Positions 1-11,200 of a stretch of 64,000 bases of DNA are shown here, in pieces; position 1 is the stretch's first letter, and the number at the start of each line of letters is the position of its first letter. The notes under the pieces are model-generated. The model did no database searches and was not told where the DNA came from. It worked only from the letters and a program-made list of their open reading frames with translations. Position numbers and translations under genes: made by a program. Source of the stretch: Halapricum salinum (GTDB lineage Archaea > Halobacteriota > Halobacteria > Halobacteriales > Haloarculaceae). The stretch lies in the NCBI RefSeq assembly GCF_004799665.1, contig NZ_CP031310.1:240887-304886 (forward strand), read 5' to 3'.

Positions 1-1660
1 GCTTCTCGACACGACTCTTCTCCGGTGTCGTTGTTTGGTCGGTACTCGACGACTCCTCGTCGTCTTCTTCCGTCTGTTCGCTCTGTATTTCCGGCTCAGA
101 GGGGGAAACCCCCGCACTGGGAATGATGATACCGTCATCGGTTACATCGACAACGGCAGGGGCCCCGTCTTCTAGAAGGTGGAACGCTTCCGCAAAGCGC
201 CGATCAACCGTGATTTGATCATCTTCAACGCGACCATACCATTTCGCTAAGTCCGCAAACTCTTCGGCCTCTTCGTACACTTCGTCTGCCGCGGATACGG
301 TATTCCGAAGCCGTCGGAGGGAGCTTGCGCTTGAGGGTGCTTTGGCATGACCTTCATACCACTCTTCCAGAACTTCGAAGATCTCCATAATATACTCTCG
401 CGGTGACTGCTGACTTTCGTCTAAGCCCGTGTAGATTCGGCGAAGGAAGGCTTGGTTAAACGGGAACAGGTCACGGAACGCTTCGTCGCAGAAGCCACAC
501 TCTGCACAGAGTGATCCGTCCGGTGCGGGCAGCAGTTCGAAGTCGCCATTCTCTCTATCGTATCGAACGCTATCGTCGTGGGCTTTGATATAGCCGAGAT
601 ATGGACGGGCGAAGTCAACAGCAGACGGCTCGTCGAGGAATAGAACGTTCTTCGAGTGCCGTTTGTTCGTTTGGAAGAACTCGAATCGATCCTCGGCCGT
701 CCGCGTATGGAGCACTTCCGTGGAGTCTCGCGTTCCCGCGACGATGAAATCCCAGTTGTCATCCGGTTTATCTCGCTCCATGTAGTTACGGAGCCGCTCG
801 GCCTCCATCGAGGCTATTGCGAAGTCCTCGAAAACGATGACTGGCCGGGTGTCCTCGAACTGACTGCCGACGTATTCGAGCACGTCGTCTAACGACGCGG
901 TGTCGTACCTGTCGCGGATTTCGCGCCACAACTCCTTATTAAAGGATTCGACCGCCTCATCAGCAGAGACCTGATCGGGGAAGACGCGGAGTTCTTCTTG
1001 TTGTTTGTACTCGCCCTCTGTGATGAATTTGATCTCACGAGCGTACTCCCCGCGTTCAACGAGGAGCTGTAGCTTTTCCTGGATGAAATCCCGAATGGCT
1101 TCCTCGTCTTCTCTTGTGTGGGTAGTCTCGTAGCCCTGTCTACCCAGGTTCAGTAGTGCACCTGAAGTAGCGTTGTTAGCGACAGTCTGGGGGTTGTTCG
1201 TGATATCGTCCCTGAGCTGTTTGAATTCAGACGCTCCTGGGAGACGCTCCTCAAAGTGCTCCTGATAGAACTCCGGAATACGTTCCGAGAGAATAGACAT
1301 GAGGTCGTCATCTTTGTCGATATGGAGGATGGGACGACCGTCGTCGTTCAGTTGATGGGAGAGATACGCGCATAGTTCGGATTTACCCGTCCCTACTTCA
1401 CCTTCGATGACAACAACGAAGTTCCCGAGTTCATCCTCGGAAAAGAGCTGATAGACCCTCTCTTCACCCCACTTTTCAGTGTCTTCTGTGCTCGTCCCAC
1501 GGAAAACTTCGATTCTACGGTGAGTGAAATCGAAGAGCTCTCGATTTTCGGATCGTACTGCTGCGACCTTACTGAAGAGTTGTCTCAGGGTTCGTTCATC
1601 GATCTTCTGGAAATGTGGACACCAGAGCGGCCCTCCCGGTATCTCTTCAGAAGAACTCAT
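1..1660 (-). CDS. P-loop ATPase, last visible gene of helicase cassette (C-terminus off window)
   Basis: An open frame starts at the ATG at 1658-1660 and runs off the left edge, giving at least 553 residues. A Walker A motif GEVGTGKS lies at residues 87-94, after a conserved-looking N-terminal extension. A hydrophobic strand ending in an acidic pair (PVIVFEDFAIAS, around 830-860) is a likely Walker B. A short Cys cluster (CAECGFC) near 490-510 may bind metal. The last visible stretch is a Glu/Ser/Thr-rich linker, so another domain may lie outside the window. Start and upstream stop overlap as ATGA, so translation is coupled to the 273-aa gene. The layout recalls ATPase subunits of modification-sensing restriction systems (DptF- or DpdH-like), but I could not assign a family. 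The ATPase call is firm; the role is inferred from its partners. Confidence 0.8.
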   Translation of the reverse strand, partial: MSSSEEIPGGPLWCPHFQKIDERTLRQLFSKVAAVRSENRELFDFTHRRIEVFRGTSTEDTEKWGEERVYQLFSEDELGNFVVVIEGEVGTGKSELCAYLSHQLNDDGRPILHIDKDDDLMSILSERIPEFYQEHFEERLPGASEFKQLRDDITNNPQTVANNATSGALLNLGRQGYETTHTREDEEAIRDFIQEKLQLLVERGEYAREIKFITEGEYKQQEELRVFPDQVSADEAVESFNKELWREIRDRYDTASLDDVLEYVGSQFEDTRPVIVFEDFAIASMEAERLRNYMERDKPDDNWDFIVAGTRDSTEVLHTRTAEDRFEFFQTNKRHSKNVLFLDEPSAVDFARPYLGYIKAHDDSVRYDRENGDFELLPAPDGSLCAECGFCDEAFRDLFPFNQAFLRRIYTGLDESQQSPREYIMEIFEVLEEWYEGHAKAPSSASSLRRLRNTVSAADEVYEEAEEFADLAKWYGRVEDDQITVDRRFAEAFHLLEDGAPAVVDVTDDGIIIPSAGVSPSEPEIQSEQTEEDDEESSSTDQTTTPEKSRVEK

Positions 1661-2478
1661 GCTATCACCTCGATTGAATTCGCGTCTTTCTCCATACCGG
1701 ACCGTCGTGGGGAGCGATCTAAACGGACTACGCCAGCATCACCATATTCGACCAGCTTGATTTTCTCCTCCCGGATCAAGTTGTAGAGTGTACGAGCGAA
1801 GGGTGCGGGGACATCCCGCTCACCAGTAAGATTGATCAGTAGAAGATTCTCCTGAAGCCAGTTTATGTACTCTTGGATGGCGATCCGTTTTTCGTCACCA
1901 GTGGCGATTCGGAGGGATTCTAAGATCATCTCAGGGTCGGGATATACGACGTATTCGCGGCCGGTGGCTTTCTCGATTAATCCGAGGAAACTAGCTAGTC
2001 GGGTCCAGTTGACGAACTTGGGCTCGTTGAGTGTGATTGGGCCCTGTTGGGACCGAGGTCGGTATTCGCGCTGTTCGTGTTCCCATTTGTCTATAGCCTC
2101 ATACAGAACTTGGTCACTCGCATGGAGGTGTTGGATGTCCTCCTGTAAGAGGTACTGATAGTTGAGCAGAACGACCGATTGCTTCCCCCACTCACCCGGT
2201 GTCGCTTCTATCGCCAAGTTGTGGAGTGCACTCATTCGGAAGTCAAGATCTCGATTACCCGTTTCCCAGGCAAACCCAGCCGTATAATAGTCGGGTTCCT
2301 GCCTCCCGATCATACCTAACTCCTGAAGACCCCGCATTCCCTGGCTGCGCAGGTCCTCTGGAAGATCAGTGTCGTCAGCGATCTCTTCTTCAGTCGTATT
2401 ACCCCGGTCTATTGAGTCATAGACTGTCCGTAAGGGGCCTGGGGTCTGAACCGTGTTGAGAATGTATCCTTCTGTCAT
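1657..2478 (-). CDS. Unknown 273-aa protein, possibly winged-helix, in helicase cassette
   Basis: No family recognised. The first about 60 residues read like a winged helix: a Thr/Glu-rich helix-turn-helix (TEEEIADDTDLPEDLRSQ) followed by LQELGMI, then an aromatic-rich turn (PDYYTAGFAWETG). The middle is helical, with many Trp, Tyr and Leu, and the C-terminus ends in a basic tail. There is no catalytic signature, signal peptide or membrane segment. Both junctions are 4-nt ATGA overlaps (with the 304-aa gene upstream and the P-loop ATPase downstream), which suggests equimolar synthesis and a complex. A DNA-binding adaptor for the ATPase or helicase is a guess from context only. Confidence 0.75.
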   Translation of the reverse strand: MTEGYILNTVQTPGPLRTVYDSIDRGNTTEEEIADDTDLPEDLRSQGMRGLQELGMIGRQEPDYYTAGFAWETGNRDLDFRMSALHNLAIEATPGEWGKQSVVLLNYQYLLQEDIQHLHASDQVLYEAIDKWEHEQREYRPRSQQGPITLNEPKFVNWTRLASFLGLIEKATGREYVVYPDPEMILESLRIATGDEKRIAIQEYINWLQENLLLINLTGERDVPAPFARTLYNLIREEKIKLVEYGDAGVVRLDRSPRRSGMEKDANSIEVIA

Positions 2479-3389
2479 AGTGCCTCCGTCATGAGAAAGT
2501 CCTGGTATCTGGCGTCGATAGGATTGTCTTGGGGGTCGAGTTTGCTCGTGCTATCTCTCGCGTTCTGCATCGCAGGGCTCCGCCGGGCATATGATGGGTC
2601 AAACACACTGCCGTCCCGTGAGACGGCCCGGTTCAACTCACGAGCGATTGAGGTACCCGTCTGCCGATCCCACTCGATACGCCGCCGAAGCCATCGTCCC
2701 AATCCAGGAACCTCGTCTTCCGTATTCAGTGGTACGCTTCCGTATTCATCCGGCCGTGCAAAGATGTCGCTGAAAACACTATATAAGGGCAGGTAAGGAG
2801 CATCGGGAAGGACGTCAAACAACTGTTCTGCGCGGCTAAGAGACTCTCCTGCCACAAGCTCGTAGAGGTTTGCGTTGTCCTGAATGAACACGTTCTTGGT
2901 ATCTATCAGAGGCATGTCCCAATCATACCTCCGATACTGTTGTTTGAATGCCTCGTAGAACGATTCGACGCTACCAATTCGTTCCGTAAACTGCTCCTGG
3001 TACAGTGGACGTTGTCCGCCGATGGGCGTGAATTGTGGAGAATCTGCGATCACTACGAGTGTGCCCTCTCTTGAGGTGAACCTATTGACTAAATGTTCGA
3101 TGGAGTACGATGTCTCAGTTTCGTAGTGTTCGTTTGTGATGACACAGAGGTCTGCGCCGTCCGGCAATTCCATGTTACCGGTGACGTGGTATTCGTAATC
3201 GAGGTAGTCGTACTGCGACCCTCCCTGTGCGAGCTGACGCCACGATGTGGGGAATGTGAAGTGATCGATCCCGAGATACTGTAATGCAGGGAGAGTTCGG
3301 AGCATCCACCAGCGTGAGTTGCTGACGGGCTCGTGAGCGAACGCGACCTGATTACGAGTCAATTTGTCCAAGAGCGATTCCGGTTTCAT
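2475..3389 (-). CDS. Unknown 304-aa protein of helicase cassette
   Basis: Start chosen at the ATG at 3387-3389 (protein begins MKPESLLDKL), because it overlaps the helicase stop as ATGA. The longer frame to 3497 lies inside the helicase C-terminus and reads as shadow. The protein has a Rossmann-like run of alternating strands and helices: a hydrophobic strand ending in an Asp/Thr turn (ADLCVITNEHY) and another ending GTLVVIADSPQF. There are no HKD, Walker or zinc motifs. Its fixed place between a DUF1998 helicase and two coupled genes makes it a cassette component. I cannot name a function. Confidence 0.75.
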   Translation of the reverse strand: MKPESLLDKLTRNQVAFAHEPVSNSRWWMLRTLPALQYLGIDHFTFPTSWRQLAQGGSQYDYLDYEYHVTGNMELPDGADLCVITNEHYETETSYSIEHLVNRFTSREGTLVVIADSPQFTPIGGQRPLYQEQFTERIGSVESFYEAFKQQYRRYDWDMPLIDTKNVFIQDNANLYELVAGESLSRAEQLFDVLPDAPYLPLYSVFSDIFARPDEYGSVPLNTEDEVPGLGRWLRRRIEWDRQTGTSIARELNRAVSRDGSVFDPSYARRSPAMQNARDSTSKLDPQDNPIDARYQDFLMTEAL

Positions 3390-6300
3390 ATGCTCTCCAC
3401 CTCTGCTTCGTCTTTCCCGACGGTGGCTGCGAGCATCCGGCGATCCAAGAGATCTTTTTCGAGGTAGTACGCAGGAGTGCGAGCCAGTAGGAGACACTCA
3501 TCGCAGTAATCCACGCAACGGTCACAATCGGCGACCTCAACGACCCTGGCTTCCAAATCAGACAGGCTCTGAAGAACCTGCCACGTGACCCCGTTTCCTC
3601 CTTGGCGGCTGTCCACGATATGGACGTCAACCGTGTTCGCCGTGCGCATTGCCTTGACCCGGAAGTCCGAGCGGTCACACTCTGCGACTATCGCAATCGC
3701 TTTTTCCAGTGCTTGTTGAAGACTGACGAGCGCCTGTGGCCAAGATTTCGTTTCGTGGGTCGTCCGTTCGTAGCGCTCTTCGAACGCGTCCCGCTCAAAG
3801 CTGACCGTTACACCCTGTGTGTGATATTGCTGACCAACGGGTCGATAGACTTCCTCTTCGACGTCTTCCAGCATCTCTTCCCAGCTCTGGTCCTCCGTAG
3901 AAGAACTCGACTCACGTTCGATTAGAGCCTCAGAGCGAAGGATCGTTTTGTCAGGACTGTTCGTGTGGCGGCGCTCGAAGGCATATACGAAGTCCGTGAC
4001 CTCCTGCTGACCATAGTTAACTTCTGCTGGCAGGCCGAATAGTTCGACGTCCTCAGTCTTCTGAGAAGCGTCGGTCTCCGAGACGTATGTTGACATAAGA
4101 GCACGAGTGCTATAGCCTCGCTGCCCGCCCATTGCCGTTTTGCACTCTACACTACTGATTCCGTGGACCTTCGTTTCCTCAAGTTCGGTTCCGCAGTGAG
4201 GGCATTCAGTCTCGCCCGGTGGAAAACTCTGGAAGGGACGGTCACATTCCTCGTTGTTGCATACCGATATCTCGGTGAGGGGTGTCGAAGATCCACGAAC
4301 GTCGTTGACGAGATATTTCGTTCCATGGAGTGTGGTCACTGCACCGTGATCGTTCTCCTCACCCGGGAACAGATCGTATAACCTTCCGGATGCCTCGAAC
4401 TCGATACTCTCACGCCGGCCAGTGAATTTGACGGGGAAGTCTTGACCGAAGTTCCGGTAGTTCGCTAGATAGCCCAATCGATCCAGCCAGCGATCAAGCC
4501 GTCCGTTCTGTTCCGTGATGTTCTTGTTCGTATCTGACGACCCTGACGCAGCAGTTAGCCGCGAGAACGTTTGTTCCGTCCGACGATCCATTGAGAGCGG
4601 TCCATCGGAATTAAACACCTCATCGAGAATCTCGACGCCCCGTTGTCCGAAGATTTCTCGGATATAGGAACTCAACGTATCCCACATCTCGTCACGGATG
4701 AATCTCTGGAGAATGTCGAGGTTCTTTTCGACAGCACTGACGAAGCTTCCCATATTCTCGTGTTTCGGCTCCGAGAGCGCGTACATCCGCTCGAAGACAC
4801 CGGACTCGTGCGGATTCCTGGCTAAATAGGCAAAGACCTCAGTCACGACATGCCCGGCAAGTAGTTCGTCGAAGTCCTCCGGATCAGGCACCCGTACGGG
4901 TTCGAAATCGTTGAGGAAGCTATCGAGGTTTGCGTAGTAGTGGCCATCAACGGGATGATTCCCCCGGATAACGGTCATAACAAGTGAGGAGCTACCCCGC
5001 GATCTCCCTGTCCGTCCGCTTCGTTGCACGTAGTTCGTCAAAGTTGGAGGGACTCCGACCTGGGCGACAGTGTCGAGCGTCCCGATATCGACCCCTAGCT
5101 CCATTGTGGGCGTCGCACTCACGATGTTGACATCCGGATCGTCTTTACGGAACCCTTCCTCGATAGCGCCGCGGAGGGTGTGGGGGATGTTACTTTTGTG
5201 AATCCCGACAGTGATGAACTCCGGTTCGCCTCCGTTCGTAAGCGGGCGCGTCACGTCGTGGGCCCAGTGGTCAATAGCGTAGTCCCAGCCAGACTCGACC
5301 TGTGCGTAGCCGGGATCGGCAGTTAGTTCACCATCGGAACCTCGGGTGAACCGTCTATAGGTTTCCAGGCTCGCACCGCAGTTGTGACATATCTCGACGC
5401 CTCTCCCATCACTCGTGGCTGGATACGCACTATAGCAGTCAGCACAGAACGCTGCAGTCTCGACAAGTTCCAGCGAAGAACTGTCTATACGCGGGATGCG
5501 GGTGAACACACCGCTTTCTGGCGGTTCAGACATAATACCCGCCGATTCGATTTGCTCACGCGCGCTTTCGATGTACTCCTTTACCTGTTTGCGCGGACCG
5601 TCATCGAGGTTCGCGTTCCGGACAGCGGTTTTCACTTCATCAAGTGGCTGCTCGGTTATGATATCGTCTTCCAAGAAGCTGCTTAGTAGACGATTCAACC
5701 GTTCGTCGATCCAGTCCTCGGTGAATCGGGTCCGAGATTCCAGCCTGTCGATTAGCTTCTCTCGTGTCAGGCCATCGATTGAGACCTTCTTGTAGGTGAA
5801 GCTGGCTCCTTGGCCGAGTGTGAATAGCTTGTATATCTCGTGTGCGAGAACTAACTCCTCCGGATCGTCGAGGTCAGCGACGACATCGGCTGTGACCAGA
5901 CCCCCATCCAACAAGCTCTCACAGTTGTACAGCATCGCGTGGGACTCGATGTCGTCGAGCAACGAGCGGAGGAAGTTATACGCCGTTCCGTCCTCGTCGA
6001 TCTCGTTCTGAATGAGGGGCTCCCAGTATTCCTCTCGAAGCCGAGTCGAGACAGTCTTGAAGAGCTCGTAATTGTCTTTCTTCCCACCGGCTTCGATTAA
6101 CTCCTGCAAATACAGCGTTTCAGCCATCAATCCGTACTCCGTATCGATTATCCGATCACCGACACTCTCAGCAGAGCTATGTGAGTCGGAGAACACGAGA
6201 GTCTTTTTTGATGGCGTGTGCCGGCAGACCTCCGTTAGCATATATGAAAGCAGAGATGATGTCGGAACACCCGCATCTGTAAGATTCACCCATTTTTCGC

Positions 6301-8122
6301 AGCCAGGACAAGAATCAACAGGAGATCCTACACTAATGGGTGCGAACTCCTCGTCACCGTTTCCGGGATCAATCTCAACATATGGTTCATGACAACGACG
6401 GCAAAACTGCACTTCAGGGAGACGGCGGTTACATTCGGGGCAACGGCTGTCGCGGAACACTTTCTCGCACTCTCGGCACCAGTACACCTTGTAAGGAGGT
6501 TTAAGGAAGACGTGATATTTCTCGGTCACGACGCCCGCGAGACGCCCGAATGCCATAACCGTCTCAATGACCCCTTCAGGGTCTTCGACGCCTTGGTTCC
6601 GAGCGCGAGTCAGCAACTGGTCGTAGGATTTGAAGCCAACGACGCCAGTGGTGTCCGTCTCGAACCACGTAGCAAACGCAGCGACTTCAGGGACGTTTGT
6701 CAGTACATATTCGTACCAGCCACTGTTGGTTCCGCTCTCGTCGATAACGGCCTCGACGAGTTCGTTCCGGCCCTTGACGGAGTTGAGTACTGACTCGACG
6801 TCATCAAACTCTGTTCTAGCCAGTGACAGGAGTCTCGTTTCGATAGCGTCAGTTGCCCACTCCCCGAGACTGGTCTCGATTTCAATTTTCTCGTCTGCTA
6901 CAAGGCCGACTTCACGCGCCGTTGAGAGCGCATCTTCGAGGTCGTATTCTCTAAGATGGCTCGTCGGATCATCGATGTCCCCGACTGCGAGTGCCAGTAC
7001 GTGAACAAGATCAGCGATGCCACAGGGAGAAAACCGTCCAAAATCAGGTTCGCCAAGAGTCGGAAAGTCTCTTCCAGTGAACCCGATTGTGTTAATTTCG
7101 TCTTCGTCCGTCCCAGTCAACGAACTCGCCAACTCTCGCGGGTTATCCACCGTGGCGGAGACCATCGATATCTGGGGGCCCCGGTCGTCGTAGAAGTGCT
7201 TGAGACGCCGGGAGAGAAGGGAAACTGCCGCACCTTGGATCCCGCTCCAAACGTGGGCCTCGTCGAAGACGATGTGCTCAACGGGATGTTCACCGGGCGT
7301 ATTTCCGAGTACATCTCGGGTTTCATCATTGTCACTGATGAACATATAGTCGAGTGCCTCCGGGACGGTCAGCAGAATATCAACCCCGCGCCGGATGCTA
7401 TCGCGGGTAACCCGTATCCAGGGGTACTGGTTATCGTCCGTCCCCACGTTCGTTTCGCCCAGCACACGGAGTTTGTCATCCGGGTTCCGTGGATCCTCAA
7501 GCCCACGGATGTAGGACCCCGGTTCGACTTCGTGGTCTCGTGTACCGACGCGGGTAGGCGTGTCGCCGTCCCAGATCCCGATTGTGATCCGTTCGTCGGA
7601 GTTTCGATAGCGATTGATTTGGTCGAGATAGGCGATGAATCGATTTAACTGATCCACGCCCAGGGTCTTCATCGGATAGAGAATGATCGACTTCAGCCCG
7701 TCCTCCTGGGTCGAGAGGCAGTGATTTAGAATAGGAAAAAAGAAGGCTTCTGTTTTCCCGGTAGCCGTCGGTACGGCGAGGACGTTGTCGCGGTCCGTCG
7801 TCTCGATCTGCTCGATCATTTCGGCCTGATGCTGATACAGTGACCCCTCTTTGCCACCGAAGAGTTCCTCGTTGACAGCATCGATTATCTCGTCACGGTA
7901 GCCGAGGGCCTTAAGAAACTCCGAGGCCGGCTGATCGTGGAACTCCGGAGCATCGACGAACTCGACGTATGGGCCCTTCTGTTCGATCAGGTCGTTCTCG
8001 ACGAACGACTGGGCATTCGTGATTCCGTTCACCTGGTTTAATTTCGTCATCCGGCGGTTCCACCAGGTAATTTCTGCGGCCCGATCTTTCGCACTTGTAA
8101 GCGTATCTTGAGGTGTTTGCAT
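3386..8122 (-). CDS. DEAH-box SF2 helicase with central zinc clusters and DUF1998-type C-terminus
   Basis: A 1578-aa protein. Helicase motif I is VPTATGKT at residues 117-124; motif II is DEAH near 286; motif III is SAT shortly after; motif V/VI (MELGVDIG, then QRSGRTGRS) lies near 1000-1040, with a very long insert between the RecA lobes. That insert holds a dense set of zinc knuckles (CREC, CPEC, CRRC, CPGC). The C-terminus holds further CxxC pairs and the DUF1998-like end (CDRCVDYCDEC). This layout is seen in Druantia DruE, DISARM DrmAB and DpdJ-type restriction proteins, and in DNA-translocating Hrq1-like helicases. It lies 81 bp after the Dna2-like gene; the gap carries TATA-like stretches, so an internal promoter is possible. 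The enzyme class is firm; the named system is not. Confidence 0.92.
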   Translation of the reverse strand: MQTPQDTLTSAKDRAAEITWWNRRMTKLNQVNGITNAQSFVENDLIEQKGPYVEFVDAPEFHDQPASEFLKALGYRDEIIDAVNEELFGGKEGSLYQHQAEMIEQIETTDRDNVLAVPTATGKTEAFFFPILNHCLSTQEDGLKSIILYPMKTLGVDQLNRFIAYLDQINRYRNSDERITIGIWDGDTPTRVGTRDHEVEPGSYIRGLEDPRNPDDKLRVLGETNVGTDDNQYPWIRVTRDSIRRGVDILLTVPEALDYMFISDNDETRDVLGNTPGEHPVEHIVFDEAHVWSGIQGAAVSLLSRRLKHFYDDRGPQISMVSATVDNPRELASSLTGTDEDEINTIGFTGRDFPTLGEPDFGRFSPCGIADLVHVLALAVGDIDDPTSHLREYDLEDALSTAREVGLVADEKIEIETSLGEWATDAIETRLLSLARTEFDDVESVLNSVKGRNELVEAVIDESGTNSGWYEYVLTNVPEVAAFATWFETDTTGVVGFKSYDQLLTRARNQGVEDPEGVIETVMAFGRLAGVVTEKYHVFLKPPYKVYWCRECEKVFRDSRCPECNRRLPEVQFCRRCHEPYVEIDPGNGDEEFAPISVGSPVDSCPGCEKWVNLTDAGVPTSSLLSYMLTEVCRHTPSKKTLVFSDSHSSAESVGDRIIDTEYGLMAETLYLQELIEAGGKKDNYELFKTVSTRLREEYWEPLIQNEIDEDGTAYNFLRSLLDDIESHAMLYNCESLLDGGLVTADVVADLDDPEELVLAHEIYKLFTLGQGASFTYKKVSIDGLTREKLIDRLESRTRFTEDWIDERLNRLLSSFLEDDIITEQPLDEVKTAVRNANLDDGPRKQVKEYIESAREQIESAGIMSEPPESGVFTRIPRIDSSSLELVETAAFCADCYSAYPATSDGRGVEICHNCGASLETYRRFTRGSDGELTADPGYAQVESGWDYAIDHWAHDVTRPLTNGGEPEFITVGIHKSNIPHTLRGAIEEGFRKDDPDVNIVSATPTMELGVDIGTLDTVAQVGVPPTLTNYVQRSGRTGRSRGSSSLVMTVIRGNHPVDGHYYANLDSFLNDFEPVRVPDPEDFDELLAGHVVTEVFAYLARNPHESGVFERMYALSEPKHENMGSFVSAVEKNLDILQRFIRDEMWDTLSSYIREIFGQRGVEILDEVFNSDGPLSMDRRTEQTFSRLTAASGSSDTNKNITEQNGRLDRWLDRLGYLANYRNFGQDFPVKFTGRRESIEFEASGRLYDLFPGEENDHGAVTTLHGTKYLVNDVRGSSTPLTEISVCNNEECDRPFQSFPPGETECPHCGTELEETKVHGISSVECKTAMGGQRGYSTRALMSTYVSETDASQKTEDVELFGLPAEVNYGQQEVTDFVYAFERRHTNSPDKTILRSEALIERESSSSTEDQSWEEMLEDVEEEVYRPVGQQYHTQGVTVSFERDAFEERYERTTHETKSWPQALVSLQQALEKAIAIVAECDRSDFRVKAMRTANTVDVHIVDSRQGGNGVTWQVLQSLSDLEARVVEVADCDRCVDYCDECLLLARTPAYYLEKDLLDRRMLAATVGKDEAEVESI

Positions 8123-8203
8123 TTGTGAGGCGTAGGTTGGTTGTCTGGTTGGTTTATGCGCGGGACATAAAACTGCTATCCGGTGACGGACGCAGTCGAA
8201 TCT

Positions 8204-11200
8204 TTAGTCGCTGAAGCCCGTGTACACCTCCAGATTCACCTCTCGTCCGTTCGCCAGTTCCGGCACCTCGGACTGCGTGAGCGTGGCCTCGCCGTCCGGT
8301 TGACGGTCAGCCACACCCAGAAGTTGATACAGTTTCTTCCAGGCCTTCTGACGCTCGTAGTCCTTGACGTCGGGACTGATTGCGCGGAATATCGACTTCG
8401 AGGCGATGATGAACACTTTCCGCTTCATCCGTGAGATGCCGACGTTGAATCGGTTCTCGTCGAGCAGGAAATCGGCGCGGGAGTTGACGTAGCCCTGGTT
8501 ACCTGCCGTCATTGATAGCACCATCACGTCCTTCTCGTCACCCTGGAAGCGCTCTACCGTGTCTGCCGTAACCCCCTGAGGGATACTGTCCTGCATCCTC
8601 CGGCGCTGAAGTCGGAAGGGTACGACAACTCCAGCAGTCACATCATTTGATCCGGTGCTCTGGCCCGAGGCGATGGGAAGTGCTTCTAATAGCGTGTTCG
8701 TTATCGCTTCTTCGACGGGGCTGTCTTTGGTGAACTGGTCGTCGTCGTGGAGGAGCAGCGTCACCCGCGGTTCGGGATCAAGTGCAGCCCGGGCCCAGTT
8801 GGGGAGACCTGAAGTACCGGTCACATCCGGAATCAAGGGCCTATCGACCCCAGACGAGAGTGACAGGCTGTCCTTATGATAGAACAGTTCTGTCTCCAGA
8901 TCAGCCATCGGGGTCGTGAACCGATACGTCGTGTCGAACTGCACGAGAGGAAGGACGCTATCGGGGTTCGACCACTGAGGGGGCTCACGCTCTAAGTACT
9001 CCAGCGTCTCGTCGTCGTCGGTCTGCCCTCGGAGGAAACGCATCAGGTTCAGCACTGAGAGCGATGGCGTGTGTTCCTCTATCGTCTTTCGGTCTTCCGA
9101 CTCCCAGTCGTGGCTCTGAATGGGACGCATCTGCCGATGATCGCCGATCAACATCAACTGACGACTCTCTCGCAGGAATGCACCGAGCAAGAACAGTAGC
9201 GGCAAATCCATCATACTCGCCTCATCGATCAGCGCATAGTCGAACACCCGGGCATCGCCGGATCGAATTAGTGCGTCAACGTTGTCCTCGTTGTCGAGCG
9301 TGATGTCGTCCACGTCCTCGTCAATGATCGAAGCAACTGCATCAGTCAGATTTCGGAGCGTCACAGGCGTCGTGAAAAATATGACCTGTTCGGCCTCGTC
9401 ACTTGCCATCGTCTCTTCCCAGAGTTCCCGCAGCCTCGACCGGTCTTCGTAGTACTGTAAGTCCTCGAAATTAGGATTCGAGTGACTGAGCCGCTCACCG
9501 GCTGAACGGACGCGAATCAACCGGAGACCGGTCAGCATACCCTTCTGATCCATTAGCCGTTCGTGGGCATCAGCGACCGCCTCAGCGGCTTCATCGACAG
9601 CTGTGTTCGAGTGCGCCGAAACTACGCCTCCGAACGACTCCTCATTCTGTTCGAACGTGTAGGCTCGACCGAGGGCCGCCGGTGCTTGGCCGTATGATGT
9701 CTTACCAGTCCCAGGAGGCCCCTGTGCCACGACCACAGAGTGATTCACGTGCTTCACGAACTTTTTCTGCTTCTTGTTCGTTGACTCGTCCATGACGTCG
9801 TCGAACTCGGTCAGGAACGCCTGCAGGGCAGTCTGAGAACAGAACGGCGTCGAGTACTGTAGCGCAGTCTGTTGGTTGTGGTCATAGAGATCTAGGAGGC
9901 GGTTGTGAATGTCGTTCTGACGCGCGTATCGGATGGCTTGACGAGCGCGAGAGCCGGAGAAGTCATCCACGGCCGGATCGAGTACCCACGCCGTACCGTC
10001 CTGAACGAGTTCGACATTGTCTTCCAACTCGTCAGAATCGTTCGTCCATCCCTTGTGCCACACCATACAGGGTTCACCACGTCGGCGATACCGCCACGGT
10101 GCACTGATGCTGACTGTTCCCGCAGTGGTGTTCACGTGATTAACGAACCCGAGTACGGAATTTGCATACTTCTTAGGCTTCTCGACCGTTTCCTCGTAGG
10201 ATCCATCAGACTGCTCTCGAAGCGGGGTCATCACGACCATATCACCCGCTTCGATTGCGAGCGGTGTCTCCGCCTGTAGCCCGCTATCAGGCCCGTCACC
10301 GATATCTCGGATAATCTGGCCGTTGATCTGACGGTCGTCGTCTTCAGGCGTCCGAGTGCATTCGAAGGGAATAGCACGACCGGCAGCGACACGTTCCGCT
10401 AGGGATTTCCGGTAGTGGTTTTCCCGGTCTCGCTGCCGGGTCCCGAATTCGAGATTCTGGTACTCAACGACGGTGGATTGGAGACTGCTGTTACCCAGCG
10501 AGAGATTGGCGAGATTCCCGATGTCGATTGCCTCCTTGGGAGTGAACGCGTCTTTACCGCCGATAGACCGCTCAATGTGCTGGTATGCACCACAGACGGC
10601 TTCGACCATCTCCTCTATGTCGTCGAGAGTGATCCGCTTCGACTGCTCGTCAGTGTGGTGACGGAACCGGATGATCCGGTCGCGGGTCTCCTGGTCGTCT
10701 GCCCAGTCGGGCTTCATCCGGTCTAATTCGTCGCAACCCCAGATGTACTCCAACGGAAGCCCGTCTTGATGGCGGCCTAGTATCGGATAATGATTTTTGA
10801 AGTAATCCTTGCCGTTCGCGTCCGGAACCTGATACCCTTGGTCGAATCGCGGGACGATACGGTCTCCTTGCTTCTCGAAAGGAACGCCGACTTCAAAGAA
10901 CCCCTCAGCGAAGGTAGTCTTCAGAGGAGTTCCGCCACTACGCGTGTCCTCCCACGAGAAGTCGGTCCCGCCGAAGAACTGAGTCGCCGTCTGGACGATC
11001 CCGAGGCCCGGATAACGTAGCGCGTGGCGCTGGCGGAAGTCATCCTGAAGGATGCTAACGGCCTCCTGATCGATGTCCGCACGGAATCCGAGCATCGTCT
11101 GGATGGCCTCGGAGCCGTACAGCTTGTCGTGCCGTTTGACCGCATCCATCAGCGCGTCACGCTGGCTGTTGGAATACGGGTAAAGGTGGATGTAGCCGTC